From NCBI GenBank assembly GCA_965234365.1, contig OZ248345.1, positions 1,178,001 to 1,242,000 on the forward strand: a DNA stretch of 64,000 nucleotides, given 5' to 3'. This DNA comes from Planktophila grossartii. Its GTDB lineage: Bacteria > Actinomycetota > Actinomycetes > Nanopelagicales > Nanopelagicaceae. Position 1 is the first letter of the stretch, and every line of letters starts with the position of its first letter. Made by a program: the position numbers and the translations under genes. The notes under the pieces were generated by a model. It ran no database searches and had not been told where the DNA came from. It worked only from the letters and a program-made list of their open reading frames with translations. Below are positions 40,577 to 49,792 of this stretch, in pieces.

Positions 40577-40615
40577 AAGAAAACCCCCTCGCATCAGATG
40601 TGAGGGGGTTTTCTT
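40577..40615 (+). terminator. Terminator after the ribose-type ABC operon
   Basis: AAGAAAACCCCCTC (40577-40590) pairs perfectly with GAGGGGGTTTTCTT (40602-40615), with three more pairs inside. It is flanked by A and T runs, so it can act for both the plus-strand operon and tRNA-Tyr on the minus strand. Confidence 0.92.
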
Positions 40616-40620
40616 ATTGC

Positions 40621-40705
40621 TGGTGGCGGGTGAAGGATTTGAACCTTCGAAGGCAGAGCCGGGGGATTTACAGTCCCCTCCCATTGGCCGCTCGGGCAAC
40701 CCGCC
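40621..40705 (-). tRNA. tRNA-Tyr (GTA), CCA encoded
   Basis: An 85-nt class II tRNA on the minus strand: acceptor GGCGGGT/ACCCGCC, discriminator A, CCA encoded in the DNA. Anticodon stem GGGGA/TCCCC around CTGTAAA (anticodon GTA), then a long variable arm and T arm GAAGGTTCAAATCCTTC. It is the only tRNA in this window with an encoded CCA. Confidence 0.96.
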
Positions 40706-40803
40706 AGGGTCGAACAAGTGTTGCGGCGCTTTGGTAGTGCGAGCGGCAAACGATACCTTAGGCACTGGAACTTTAAAAATCACACGAGAGGGCCTCAAAG
40801 ACA

Positions 40804-41292
40804 ATGGCTGACAGCAGTTTCGACGTAGTCTCAAAGATCGACCGCATGGAGCTAGATAACGCAATTAACCAGGCTATCCGCGAGATCGATACCCGCTTCG
40901 ACTTTAAGAACACCGGAGCGAAGATTGAACTCTCTGGCGACAAGCTCGCCATCGAAGCCGATACCGAAGAGCGTGCAAAGGCAACCCTCGATGTCGTCAA
41001 AGATAAGTTGATTAAGCGCGGAGTCTCACTCAAGCATCTCGATGCCGGCGAACCGCAACTGTCAGGAAAGATTTACAAGATTGCATCGACAATGAAGGAA
41101 GGCATCACCACTGAGAATGCCAAGAAGATTGCAAAGTTCCTTCGCGATGAAGGTCCTAAATCAATCAAGACTCAGATTCAAGGTGATGAACTTCGCGTCA
41201 CATCAAAGAGCCGCGATGATCTGCAAGAAGCTATCGAGCAGATTAAGAACGGCAAATTTGATTTTGCAGTTCAGTTTGTCAATTTCCGCTAA
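40804..41292 (+). CDS. yajQ: YajQ-family nucleotide/c-di-GMP-binding protein
   Basis: A 162-residue protein of the UPF0234/YajQ family with two ferredoxin-like halves. It starts SSFDVVSKIDRMELDNAINQA, has IDTRFDFKNTGAKIELSGDKL, and ends with GDELRVTSKSRDDLQEAIEQIK and FAVQFVNFR. Some family members bind cyclic di-GMP or assist RNA/protein folding; the role here is open. It abuts rarD with no gap. Confidence 0.95.
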   Translation: MADSSFDVVSKIDRMELDNAINQAIREIDTRFDFKNTGAKIELSGDKLAIEADTEERAKATLDVVKDKLIKRGVSLKHLDAGEPQLSGKIYKIASTMKEGITTENAKKIAKFLRDEGPKSIKTQIQGDELRVTSKSRDDLQEAIEQIKNGKFDFAVQFVNFR

Positions 41293-42195
41293 GTGACAAC
41301 TAAGCGCAGCGAATATTCGCTCGGTCTACTCTTTGGAATCACTTCCTACGTAATGTGGGGGCTCTTTCCTCTCTACTGGCCACTCTTAGAGCCTTCCAAT
41401 CCGCTTGAAATCGTTTCTCACCGTGCAGTCTGGACTCTCGTCTTCTGTCTCATTGTTCTCGCACTCAGCAAACAGCTCCACTCAACACTTAAGGTGATGA
41501 AAAATCCAAAGACGATGGCGGCGCTCTTGCTCAGCACTGTTCTTGTCTCCATCAACTGGATTACATATATCTGGGCGGTAAATAATGGCCATGTTGTAGA
41601 GGCAGCACTTGGTTATTACATCAACCCACTGATTATCATCACTTTTGGCGTCGTTATTCTCCGCGAAAAAATGCGGCCTCTGCAATGGGTAGCGGTTTCA
41701 ATAGCGGCCGTTGGCGTTCTAGTTCTGACTATTGATTACGGCCGACTCCCCTGGGTTGCCATCTCTCTTGCGCTTTCTTGGGGATCCTACGGATTGGTAA
41801 AGAAGAAGTTAGGTCTCGGCGCTCTCGATGGTTTGGCTATCGAAACGCTTATCTCTTTGATTCCCTATGGCTTCTACCTTCTTTATCTCGGTCATCAAGG
41901 CACTGGCCAATTCGGCCATAAGCCTTTACTGACAATCCTTCTCATCAGCGCCGGTGCAATAACAGCTATCCCGCTTCTGCTTTTCAACGGTTCTACAACT
42001 CGACTGCCATACAGCACTATCGGATTGCTTCAATACATCACACCGACGATTCAATTCTCTCTCGGAGTTTGGCTACGCCATGAAGATATGCCAACAGCTC
42101 GTTGGATTGGATTTGTTGTGATCTGGATTGCGCTTGCTGTTTTAGGAACCGACTTAATTCGATCAAGCAGAACGGTCGATAATCGCATCGCATAG
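41293..42195 (+). CDS. rarD: RarD/EamA-family membrane transporter
   Basis: A 300-residue inner-membrane protein of the drug/metabolite transporter family with about ten helices. The RarD signature region reads GLLFGITSYVMWGLFPLYWPLL at the N terminus and SINWITYIWAVNNGHVVEAALGYYINPL near 95. The substrate is unknown. GTG 41293 directly follows the yajQ stop. Its last 33 bp overlap the 3' end of the polyprenyl synthase gene on the other strand. Confidence 0.93.
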   Translation: MTTKRSEYSLGLLFGITSYVMWGLFPLYWPLLEPSNPLEIVSHRAVWTLVFCLIVLALSKQLHSTLKVMKNPKTMAALLLSTVLVSINWITYIWAVNNGHVVEAALGYYINPLIIITFGVVILREKMRPLQWVAVSIAAVGVLVLTIDYGRLPWVAISLALSWGSYGLVKKKLGLGALDGLAIETLISLIPYGFYLLYLGHQGTGQFGHKPLLTILLISAGAITAIPLLLFNGSTTRLPYSTIGLLQYITPTIQFSLGVWLRHEDMPTARWIGFVVIWIALAVLGTDLIRSSRTVDNRIA

Positions 42196-43152
42196 CGAGA
42201 AGAGAGCGCCAGTGACATCATTAACTGGCAGCGGTCCCAAAGCTGTACGTGCATCACGAGCAATCTGCTGCAATTGATCGCGAGATTCCTGCAAAGCAGG
42301 GTGGCTACGAAGCGTCTTCAAGACTTGAGCAACGATTACCTCATCCTTAATCGGAGCCTTTAACAGCTCAATCAGCTCACGATCTTCGGGGCGGGTAGAT
42401 TTCATGACGTTTAGTGTTACCAACGTTGGAACGCCTTCACGTAAATCAGTGCCCGGAGTCTTTCCAGATTGGTGTGATTCGCTTGCGATATCGATAACGT
42501 CGTCAGCAAGCTGAAACGCAATACCAATCTTTTCTCCAAAGATTGTAAGCGTCTCTTTAATATCAGTAGGAGCGCCAGAGACCATTGCACCAAAACGCGC
42601 GCTAGCTGCGATCAGTGAACCGGTTTTATCGGCAACCACTTGGAGGTAATGCTCGAGCGGATCTTCGCCATTTTGTGGTCCTTGGGTCTCCATAATCTGG
42701 CCGATAACAAGGCGTTCAAAAGTTGATGCTTGTAGGCGAACTGCTTCAGGACCGATATCGGCAAGGAGCGCTGAAACCTTTGCAAATAGATAATCGCCGG
42801 TAAGAATCGCAACGGTATTTCCCCAACGACTATTGGCGCTCTCTACTCCGCGACGAAGCTTTGCTTCATCCATCACATCATCGTGATAGAGCGTTGCAAC
42901 GTGGGTGAGCTCGCAGACCACTGCAGATTCGATCACTCCAAACTTATTCTTATCTCCGTAATGCGAAGCAAGAAGTGTTAGGAGCGGACGTAAACGCTTT
43001 CCACCGGCAGCGACAAGGTGGCGTGAAGTCTCTTCAACGAGCGGGTAATCGCCTTGAATATGGCTGAGGAGAAGGCTCTCAACCTTTGCCATTCCCTCGG
43101 TGAGCTCTGCCTCAAGTGCAGGGGCTAATCCTGGGATGCCTAGCTTTGTCAT
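42163..43152 (-). CDS. Polyprenyl (heptaprenyl/octaprenyl-type) diphosphate synthase
   Basis: A 329-residue trans-prenyltransferase that builds the isoprenoid chain, here most likely the menaquinone side chain. The two Asp-rich motifs are visible: DDVMDEA (near 92, before RRG) and LADDVIDIA (near 217), along with GGKRLRPLL near 50. Chain length cannot be set from sequence alone. Its ATG overlaps the nuoN stop (TAATG), so it is the last gene of the NADH dehydrogenase operon. Confidence 0.92.
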   Translation of the reverse strand: MTKLGIPGLAPALEAELTEGMAKVESLLLSHIQGDYPLVEETSRHLVAAGGKRLRPLLTLLASHYGDKNKFGVIESAVVCELTHVATLYHDDVMDEAKLRRGVESANSRWGNTVAILTGDYLFAKVSALLADIGPEAVRLQASTFERLVIGQIMETQGPQNGEDPLEHYLQVVADKTGSLIAASARFGAMVSGAPTDIKETLTIFGEKIGIAFQLADDVIDIASESHQSGKTPGTDLREGVPTLVTLNVMKSTRPEDRELIELLKAPIKDEVIVAQVLKTLRSHPALQESRDQLQQIARDARTALGPLPVNDVTGALFSLCDAIIDRSA

Positions 43153-44669
43153 TAGCGAATGAAGAAAGCGGAGGATTCAATGAAATTGATGAGTGGCGCT
43201 GGGAAGATTCCGAGAATCAAGGTAATCAGTGACGTGACTGCAATCGTTGTTGTAGTCAGCGCAGATGGAATGACGACGCTTGTTCCATCTTCTACTGGAT
43301 CCTTAAAGAACATCAAGACGATGACGCGGATATAGAAGAATGCTGCAATCGCTGAAGAAAGCACACCGGCGATAAGAATCGCTGTGCTGCCAGTTTCATA
43401 TGCTGCAGAGAAGATTGAGAACTTTCCGATGAACCCTGATGTGAGAGGAATTCCTGCGAAAGCCAAGAGGAAGAAGGCGAAGACTGATGCAACGAGCGGA
43501 GAACGCTTTCCAAGACCGCTCCAACGGTTGAGGTCGGTGACTTCACCGGCAGAGTCGCGCACCAGTGTGACAACGCCGAAGGCTCCTACTGTCGCGATTC
43601 CGTAAGCAAAGAGGTAGAAAATTGATGCATCAAGACCTGATTTGCTGAGGGCAATGACGCCTGCGAGCAAGAATCCTGCATGTGCGATGGATGAGTAAGC
43701 AAGCATGCGCTTTACATCGCGCTGAGTGATGGCAACAACTGATCCGAAAACCATTGTCACAATCGCAATAAGAACGAGAGCTGGCTTCCACTGCCATTCA
43801 GCATTTGCGAAGGCGACATAGAAGATGCGCAAGATTGCGCCGAATGCTGCAACCTTTGTCGCCGCAGCCATAAAGCCTGTAATTGCTGTTGGGGCGCCTT
43901 GATACACATCAGGTGACCATGCATGGAAAGGAACCGCACCGACTTTGAAGAGAAGCCCGACAGAGATAAATGCGATACCGAGAAGCAGGAAGACATCGTT
44001 TCCTGAACCACCAGTGATGCTGGCTTGAATTCCTGCAAAAGTGACGGAGTTTGAATATCCGTAAAGGTAGGCAACTCCGAAGAGGAAGAATGCTGATGAG
44101 AATGCACCGAGCAAGAAGTACTTCAGCGCTGACTCTTGTGACATCAAACGGCGGCGGCGTGAAAGGCCAGCCATGAGATAGAGCGGTAATGAGAGCATTT
44201 CGAGGGCTACAAAGAGCGTGATCAAGTCAGTTGAAACTGGGAAGAGCAACATTCCAGCAACTGCAAAGAGTGTGAGTGGGTAGACCTCAGTGACGCGTAA
44301 GTCGAGCTGGAGAGATTCGCGTTCTTCACTAGATCCTGGAACTGCAGCAGCAAGCGCTGTGAAGTTCTCTTGATCAGCAATGAGGAATACAGAAAGTAGA
44401 GCGATGATAAGGATTGTTCCCTGAAGAAGAACTCCTGCACCATCAAATCCAACTGAACCCATCGCTGCATCAACTGAAGATTGATTGCGTACGCGCACTA
44501 GCGCTGCGAAAGCAGCAACGAGGGAAGCAACGGCAATAAAGAGCTGTGAAGTGTGGCGAGAAGCGCGTGGCGCAAATGCCTCGATGAGAACGCCGATAAG
44601 CGCTCCAGCGAGGACGATGAGCATCGGTGCGAGCTGCGTGTAATTTAATACTGGAGCTGTGAATACCAT
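43152..44669 (-). CDS. nuoN: NADH-quinone oxidoreductase subunit N
   Basis: An antiporter-like membrane subunit of complex I, 505 residues and about 14 helices. The conserved proton-channel blocks are seen, e.g. LLFKVGAVPFHAWSPDVYQGAPTAITGFMAAATKVAAFGA near 240-280 with the key Lys residues. It is the last nuo gene, directly after nuoM. Confidence 0.96.
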   Translation of the reverse strand: MVFTAPVLNYTQLAPMLIVLAGALIGVLIEAFAPRASRHTSQLFIAVASLVAAFAALVRVRNQSSVDAAMGSVGFDGAGVLLQGTILIIALLSVFLIADQENFTALAAAVPGSSEERESLQLDLRVTEVYPLTLFAVAGMLLFPVSTDLITLFVALEMLSLPLYLMAGLSRRRRLMSQESALKYFLLGAFSSAFFLFGVAYLYGYSNSVTFAGIQASITGGSGNDVFLLLGIAFISVGLLFKVGAVPFHAWSPDVYQGAPTAITGFMAAATKVAAFGAILRIFYVAFANAEWQWKPALVLIAIVTMVFGSVVAITQRDVKRMLAYSSIAHAGFLLAGVIALSKSGLDASIFYLFAYGIATVGAFGVVTLVRDSAGEVTDLNRWSGLGKRSPLVASVFAFFLLAFAGIPLTSGFIGKFSIFSAAYETGSTAILIAGVLSSAIAAFFYIRVIVLMFFKDPVEDGTSVVIPSALTTTTIAVTSLITLILGIFPAPLINFIESSAFFIR

Positions 44670-46187
44670 TTACTTGCCTGCGCTCTCTGATGGAACTGGA
44701 TCAGTGAAACCTTGAACTTCAAGCACATGTGCTGAAGCTGGGTTAATAACGTTGAGCAGCGGGGCTGGGTAGAAGCCCAGAGCAACGATGATTGCAATCA
44801 CTGGAGCGATCGCAATCTTCTCGCGAAGGTTGAGATCTGGAAGGTTCTCGTTCCCCGGAGTTGTTGGACCATGGAGTGCCTTCTGCACTGGAATCAAGAT
44901 GTAAAGAGCAGCGAGAACAATTCCAAAGGTCGCGATCACTGCAGCTACTGGGTAGCGAGTGTATGTACCGACGAGAACAAGGAATTCGCTGACGAAGCTT
45001 GAGAGGCCAGGAAGAGCCAGAGATGACATTCCAGCGATAAAGAATGACCATGCCATCACAGGTGTGACGCGCTGTAGGCCACCGAAGTCGGCGATAGTCG
45101 AAGAGCCGCGACGAGAAATCATCCATCCTGCAACGAGGAAGAGCGCTGCAGTCGAGAATCCGTGGTTAAACATGTAGAGAGTTGCACCGCTATGACCTTG
45201 TGTAGTCATTGCAAAGATTCCCATGGTGATAAAACCGAAGTGAGAGATTGATGTATATGCAATCAAACGCTTGATATCGCGGGCGCCAATTGCAAGGAAT
45301 GCGCCGTACAAGATAGAGATAACGGCAAAGACCAAGATCACTGGTGTGAAAGTCTTCGATGCATCTGGGAAGAGTGTGAGACAGAAGCGGATCATTCCAA
45401 ATGTTCCAACCTTGTCGAGTACGCCAAGGAGCAGAACGGAAGTTCCTGGTGTTGCCGCCGCAGCTGCATCTGGAAGCCATGTATGAAGTGGCCACACTGG
45501 AGCCTTGATTGCAAAGGCGATAAAGAATCCAAGGAAGAGAAGGTTCTGAGTCGTAGAGCTCATGTACTTATGCATCTCAGAGAGCTGACCGATATCAAAT
45601 GTATGGCCGCCGTGAGTTCCTGAAATCACATAGAGGCCGATGATTGATGCGAGCATCAAGAGACCGCCGAAGAGGCTGTAGAGCAAGAACTTCACAGCTG
45701 CTGCTGCGCGTTCTCCGCTGCCATAACCACCAATAAGGAAGTAGACAGGGATCAACATCGCTTCGAAGAATACGTAGAACAGGAAGACATCTGTTGCTGC
45801 AAATACGCCGATCATCATCGTTTCTAGAACGAGAATCAGGATGTAGAAGACCTTTGCAGACCAACGTCCGCCTTCAGATTCATTCCATCCTGCAAGAACA
45901 ACGACGGGCGCTAATAGAACTGACATGAGAATCAGAACGATCGCTAGACCATCGACGCCTACCGCGTAATTGATTCCAAATGAAGGAATCCACTGTGCAA
46001 TTTGAACGAATTGGAATGAAGTGTTCGCTGAATCAAATTTAAACCAAGCCATAACGCCTGAGATAGCAACCAGCAACGTGGTACCCAGCGCTGCCTGCTT
46101 GATGCGAAGAACTTGATCACTTGGAATTACTGCAACAAGGAGTGACCCAAGTAGCGGCAGCAACATCATGCTTGTTAGCGCGTTCAT
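44670..46187 (-). CDS. nuoM: NADH-quinone oxidoreductase subunit M
   Basis: The second antiporter-like subunit, 505 residues and about 14 helices. It has the signature FAIKAPVWPLHTWLPDAAAAATPGTSVLLLGVLDKVGTFG near 222-262 and the conserved Glu in FFEAMLIPVYFLIG near 140. It overlaps nuoL by 4 bp and abuts nuoN. Confidence 0.97.
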   Translation of the reverse strand: MNALTSMMLLPLLGSLLVAVIPSDQVLRIKQAALGTTLLVAISGVMAWFKFDSANTSFQFVQIAQWIPSFGINYAVGVDGLAIVLILMSVLLAPVVVLAGWNESEGGRWSAKVFYILILVLETMMIGVFAATDVFLFYVFFEAMLIPVYFLIGGYGSGERAAAAVKFLLYSLFGGLLMLASIIGLYVISGTHGGHTFDIGQLSEMHKYMSSTTQNLLFLGFFIAFAIKAPVWPLHTWLPDAAAAATPGTSVLLLGVLDKVGTFGMIRFCLTLFPDASKTFTPVILVFAVISILYGAFLAIGARDIKRLIAYTSISHFGFITMGIFAMTTQGHSGATLYMFNHGFSTAALFLVAGWMISRRGSSTIADFGGLQRVTPVMAWSFFIAGMSSLALPGLSSFVSEFLVLVGTYTRYPVAAVIATFGIVLAALYILIPVQKALHGPTTPGNENLPDLNLREKIAIAPVIAIIVALGFYPAPLLNVINPASAHVLEVQGFTDPVPSESAGK

Positions 46188-48079
46188 TGTGTGACCACCC
46201 AGATTCCAGCGATCAAAGCGATCGCGCCGATAAGAATGAACGCCGCATAGCTGCGAGCGAAACCTGTCTGTGTCTTGCGAAGTGCAGCTCCCGCACCAAG
46301 AGCAGTGCGGCCGATTCCGCGAACTGTTCCATCGACAACGCTTTCATCGCCCTTAACCAAGAGCGAGGTAAGCGCCTGTCCTGGGCGCATAAATACCGCT
46401 TCGTTAAAGGCATCCTGCATCAAATCCTTACGAGCGATGCGGGTAAAGATTGAAACATTCTGTGGCGCCACTGCTTCAACCTTGGATAGCTGATACTTCT
46501 TGATGGCAATCGCTACACCGATAGCAACTGCAACGAGCGCCATTCCGGAGACAACAATTGGTTCAAAGAGGTGTTCTTCATGGCCTTCGCCGTGCTCGCC
46601 GAATACTGGGTTGAGCCAGTTAGCGAGAGCATCGCCACGAGTGAAGAGGAATCCTGTTGTTACTGATCCGATCGCAAGTATTGCCATCGGAAGCCACATC
46701 AAGATTGGAGATTCGTGTGGGTGTTGATTATCTTCCCAACGCTCTTTACTTGTGAAGGTAAGAACCATGACGCGAGTCATGTAGAAAGCTGTAATTGCTG
46801 CACCCAGCAGAGCTGTGGAACCAAGAAGAATTCCCTTTACTCCGCCAGCGTTAAATGCAGTTTCAATAATCAAATCTTTTGAGTAGAAACCAGCAAATGG
46901 TGGAACTCCAATGATTGCAAGATATCCAAGTCCGAATGTAATAAAGGTGATCGGCATAAATTTACGTAACGCACCATAACGGCGCATATCGACTTGATCG
47001 TTCATGCCATGCATCACTGATCCTGCACCTAAGAACATTCCAGCCTTAAAGAATCCGTGTGTCAGCAAGTGCATGATGGCGAATGCGTAACCCGCAGGTC
47101 CGAGGCCCGCACCAAGAATCATGTAACCGATCTGAGACATCGTTGAAGCTGCAAGCGCCTTCTTGATGTCATCTTTTGCAGTACCGACGAGTGCACCAAA
47201 CATCAAGGTAATTGCACCGACGATAACAACGAGCAATTGCGCAGTTGGCGCAGCATCAAAGATAAAGTTAGAACGAACGATGAGATAGACGCCTGCAGTA
47301 ACCATTGTCGCTGCGTGGATAAGTGCAGAGACAGGTGTTGGGCCAGCCATCGCGTCGCCAAGCCAGGCTTGCAATGGGAATTGCGCTGACTTACCGGTGG
47401 CTGCAACGAGCAACATAATTCCGATAGCTGTCAGAGCTGCCTGAGAAGCAGTGTGTGAAGCCTCTTCGACTCCGCTAAATGAGACTGTGCCAAGGGTTGC
47501 AAATGCAATCATGATGGCGAATGAGAGACCCATATCGCCAACGCGGTTCATCACAAATGCCTTCTTTGAAGCAGTTGCATATGCAGGCTTCTGGTTCCAG
47601 AATCCAATTAAGAGGTAGGAAGCAAGACCTACGCCTTCCCAACCAACATAGAGGTTGAGATAGGAATCTCCGAGAACGAGAAGGAGCATCGCTGCGATAA
47701 AGAGGTTGAGGTAGGCAAAGAAGCGACGACGGTTTTCATCGTGAGACATATATGAAATTGAGTAGATATGAATCAGTGTTCCAACGCCGGTAATAAGTAG
47801 TACAAAGCAGATGGAGAGCTGATCGAGCAAAAGACCCGCATCGACATTAAATGTGCCGACATTGATCCATGAGAAGAGCTTCTGAGTTGCTGCGCGCTCT
47901 TCCGTTGGACGATTGAGCATTTGTGAGAGTTGGTAGAGACCGACACCAAATGAGCTAGCTGAAAGCGCTGTCGCTAGGAAGTGTCCCCACTTATCTGAGC
48001 GACGTCCCGCTAGAAGAAGAATGGTCGCTCCCAAGAGTGGTAGAGCGATGAGATAGACGAGTGAATTTGAGGTAGTCAT
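46184..48079 (-). CDS. nuoL: NADH-quinone oxidoreductase subunit L
   Basis: The distal antiporter-like subunit, 631 residues. It has the core GKSAQFPLQAWLGDAMAGPTPVSALIHAATMVTAG near 228-262, YVGWEGVGLASYLLIGFW near 140 and a long C-terminal region that should form the lateral helix. It lies 2 bp after nuoK. Confidence 0.97.
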   Translation of the reverse strand: MTTSNSLVYLIALPLLGATILLLAGRRSDKWGHFLATALSASSFGVGLYQLSQMLNRPTEERAATQKLFSWINVGTFNVDAGLLLDQLSICFVLLITGVGTLIHIYSISYMSHDENRRRFFAYLNLFIAAMLLLVLGDSYLNLYVGWEGVGLASYLLIGFWNQKPAYATASKKAFVMNRVGDMGLSFAIMIAFATLGTVSFSGVEEASHTASQAALTAIGIMLLVAATGKSAQFPLQAWLGDAMAGPTPVSALIHAATMVTAGVYLIVRSNFIFDAAPTAQLLVVIVGAITLMFGALVGTAKDDIKKALAASTMSQIGYMILGAGLGPAGYAFAIMHLLTHGFFKAGMFLGAGSVMHGMNDQVDMRRYGALRKFMPITFITFGLGYLAIIGVPPFAGFYSKDLIIETAFNAGGVKGILLGSTALLGAAITAFYMTRVMVLTFTSKERWEDNQHPHESPILMWLPMAILAIGSVTTGFLFTRGDALANWLNPVFGEHGEGHEEHLFEPIVVSGMALVAVAIGVAIAIKKYQLSKVEAVAPQNVSIFTRIARKDLMQDAFNEAVFMRPGQALTSLLVKGDESVVDGTVRGIGRTALGAGAALRKTQTGFARSYAAFILIGAIALIAGIWVVTQ

Positions 48080-48081
48080 CG

Positions 48082-48381
48082 TTATCGCTTCAACAAACTA
48101 GCATCATCGATAGATGCTGATCGGCGTGAACGATAAATCGTCACGATAATTGCAAGGCCGACTACAACTTCGCAGGCTGCAACGACCATCGTAAAGAAGG
48201 CCACTACCTGTCCATCGAGTGTTCCGTTGATTCGAGAGAAAGTTACGAGTGTGAGGTTTGCAGCGTTGAGCATGAGCTCGACGCACATAAAGACCACGAT
48301 TGCATTGCGTCGTACAACAACGCCGACTGCGCCGATTGTGAAGAGTAGAGCTGAGACGTAGAGATAGTTATATGGATTCAT
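48082..48381 (-). CDS. nuoK: NADH-quinone oxidoreductase subunit K
   Basis: A small three-helix membrane subunit, 99 residues. The conserved Glu lies in FMCVELMLNAANLTLV near 34, and a second Glu in VVAACEVVVGLAI near 70. The ATG overlaps the nuoJ stop. Confidence 0.97.
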   Translation of the reverse strand: MNPYNYLYVSALLFTIGAVGVVVRRNAIVVFMCVELMLNAANLTLVTFSRINGTLDGQVVAFFTMVVAACEVVVGLAIIVTIYRSRRSASIDDASLLKR

Positions 48382-49151
48382 TACTTCTCCTCCGTCACAG
48401 TGTTATCGACTTCGCTGAGTTCAAATTGCGTTGAATCCAACATATCTCCACGAGCCTTGAGTGTGGCTGAGATTGAGTTAGGGGCAGCACTTCCATCTGG
48501 AAGGAGCGCTGGAACATCGACAGCATTGTGGCGAGCAAAGACACCTGGGTTAGGTAGCCCTGCTGCGCTTCCGAGTGATTCCCCACGGAAACGTGCAATC
48601 GCTTGTTCGCGCTGTGTTGCGCGTGGAACTGCACGTTGGTGATGGGCAAGAACCATCGCACCAAGTGCTGCAGTAATAAGGAGTGCAGAAACAACTTCAA
48701 ATGGCCAGACATATGTTGAGAAGAGAAGTTTCGCGAGTGCTTGAACATTGCCTTCGCTATTTGCTTCAGCGAGACCATATGCACCGTGGCCCAGAGTTGC
48801 GCGGCCAATCAATGAAACGAGAAGGCCACCAAAACCAAGTGCTGCAGTGATCGCAATGGGGCGAAGTCCAGGGATTGTCTCTGTCAAAGAATCAGATGCA
48901 TCGACTCCGACGAGCATCAGGATAAAGAGGAAGAGCATCATGACTGCGCCTGTGTAGACAACGATCTGCACAATTCCGAGGAAGAGCGCATCTTGTGCGA
49001 TGTAGAAGATTGCAAGAGTAATCATGACCCAAGCCAAGAGAAGTGCAGAGTGAACTGCTTTCTTGACAAGCAACATACCGATAGCTGAAATCACTGCGAT
49101 GGGTGCCAAGAACCAGAACATCACCGCTTCAGGAGTTTGAATCGTCAACAT
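48381..49151 (-). CDS. nuoJ: NADH-quinone oxidoreductase subunit J
   Basis: The membrane subunit next to NuoK, 256 residues, with five helices in the first about 165 residues (FLGIVQIVVYTGAVMMLFLFILMLVGVD near 52-79). About 90 hydrophilic C-terminal residues, a length typical of actinobacterial NuoJ, follow. Its start overlaps nuoI by one base (TAATG). Confidence 0.96.
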   Translation of the reverse strand: MLTIQTPEAVMFWFLAPIAVISAIGMLLVKKAVHSALLLAWVMITLAIFYIAQDALFLGIVQIVVYTGAVMMLFLFILMLVGVDASDSLTETIPGLRPIAITAALGFGGLLVSLIGRATLGHGAYGLAEANSEGNVQALAKLLFSTYVWPFEVVSALLITAALGAMVLAHHQRAVPRATQREQAIARFRGESLGSAAGLPNPGVFARHNAVDVPALLPDGSAAPNSISATLKARGDMLDSTQFELSEVDNTVTEEK

Positions 49152-49792
49152 TAATTAGCTCCCTGACCAGACTCTGACTGAGAGGGATGAGCTTCCTTCA
49201 CATCACCGTTGTAATAGTTGGTATCAGTCATACCTGGATACATTGGGTGTGGTGGTGCAAGCATTCCCTGACGAAGAGGCGCCAAGAGATCTTCCTTCTC
49301 GAAGATCAACTTTTCGCGCTTATCGTCAGCAAGTTCATATTCGTTGGTCATTGTGAGAGCGCGAGTTGGGCACGCTTCAACACAGAGGCCGCAGAAAATA
49401 CAGCGAAGATAATTGATTTGATAGACAGCGCCGTGGCGTTCGCCTGGTGAAAGTTGATTTCCTGGAGTGTTATTTCCACCTTCAACAAAGATTGCATCTG
49501 CTGGGCATGCCCATGCGCAGAGTTCGCAACCAATGCACTTCTCAAGGCCATCGGGGTGGCGGTTAAGTTGGTGTCGACCGTGGAAACGTGGCGCAGTTGG
49601 CGCCTTTACATCAGGATATTGAACAGTCTGATTCTTCTTAAACATTGTTGAGAAGGTGACCCAGAAGCCCTCTGCTTGCTGTGCAAGAGAAGCTGGCCCT
49701 GGCTGTTCTACCTCTGTAAATGGAACAGAGTTGATATCTGCTTGGCCAGAAATCTTCTTCTCGATATTGGCGCTCTCATTAAAGTCGGTCAT
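49151..49792 (-). CDS. nuoI: NADH-quinone oxidoreductase subunit I
   Basis: The 213-residue subunit carrying the two 4Fe-4S clusters N6a and N6b. Both ferredoxin motifs are complete: CIGCELCAWACP near 87 and CIFCGLCVEACP near 131. The N terminus has about 30 variable residues. It overlaps nuoH and nuoJ by one base each. Confidence 0.97.
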   Translation of the reverse strand: MTDFNESANIEKKISGQADINSVPFTEVEQPGPASLAQQAEGFWVTFSTMFKKNQTVQYPDVKAPTAPRFHGRHQLNRHPDGLEKCIGCELCAWACPADAIFVEGGNNTPGNQLSPGERHGAVYQINYLRCIFCGLCVEACPTRALTMTNEYELADDKREKLIFEKEDLLAPLRQGMLAPPHPMYPGMTDTNYYNGDVKEAHPSQSESGQGAN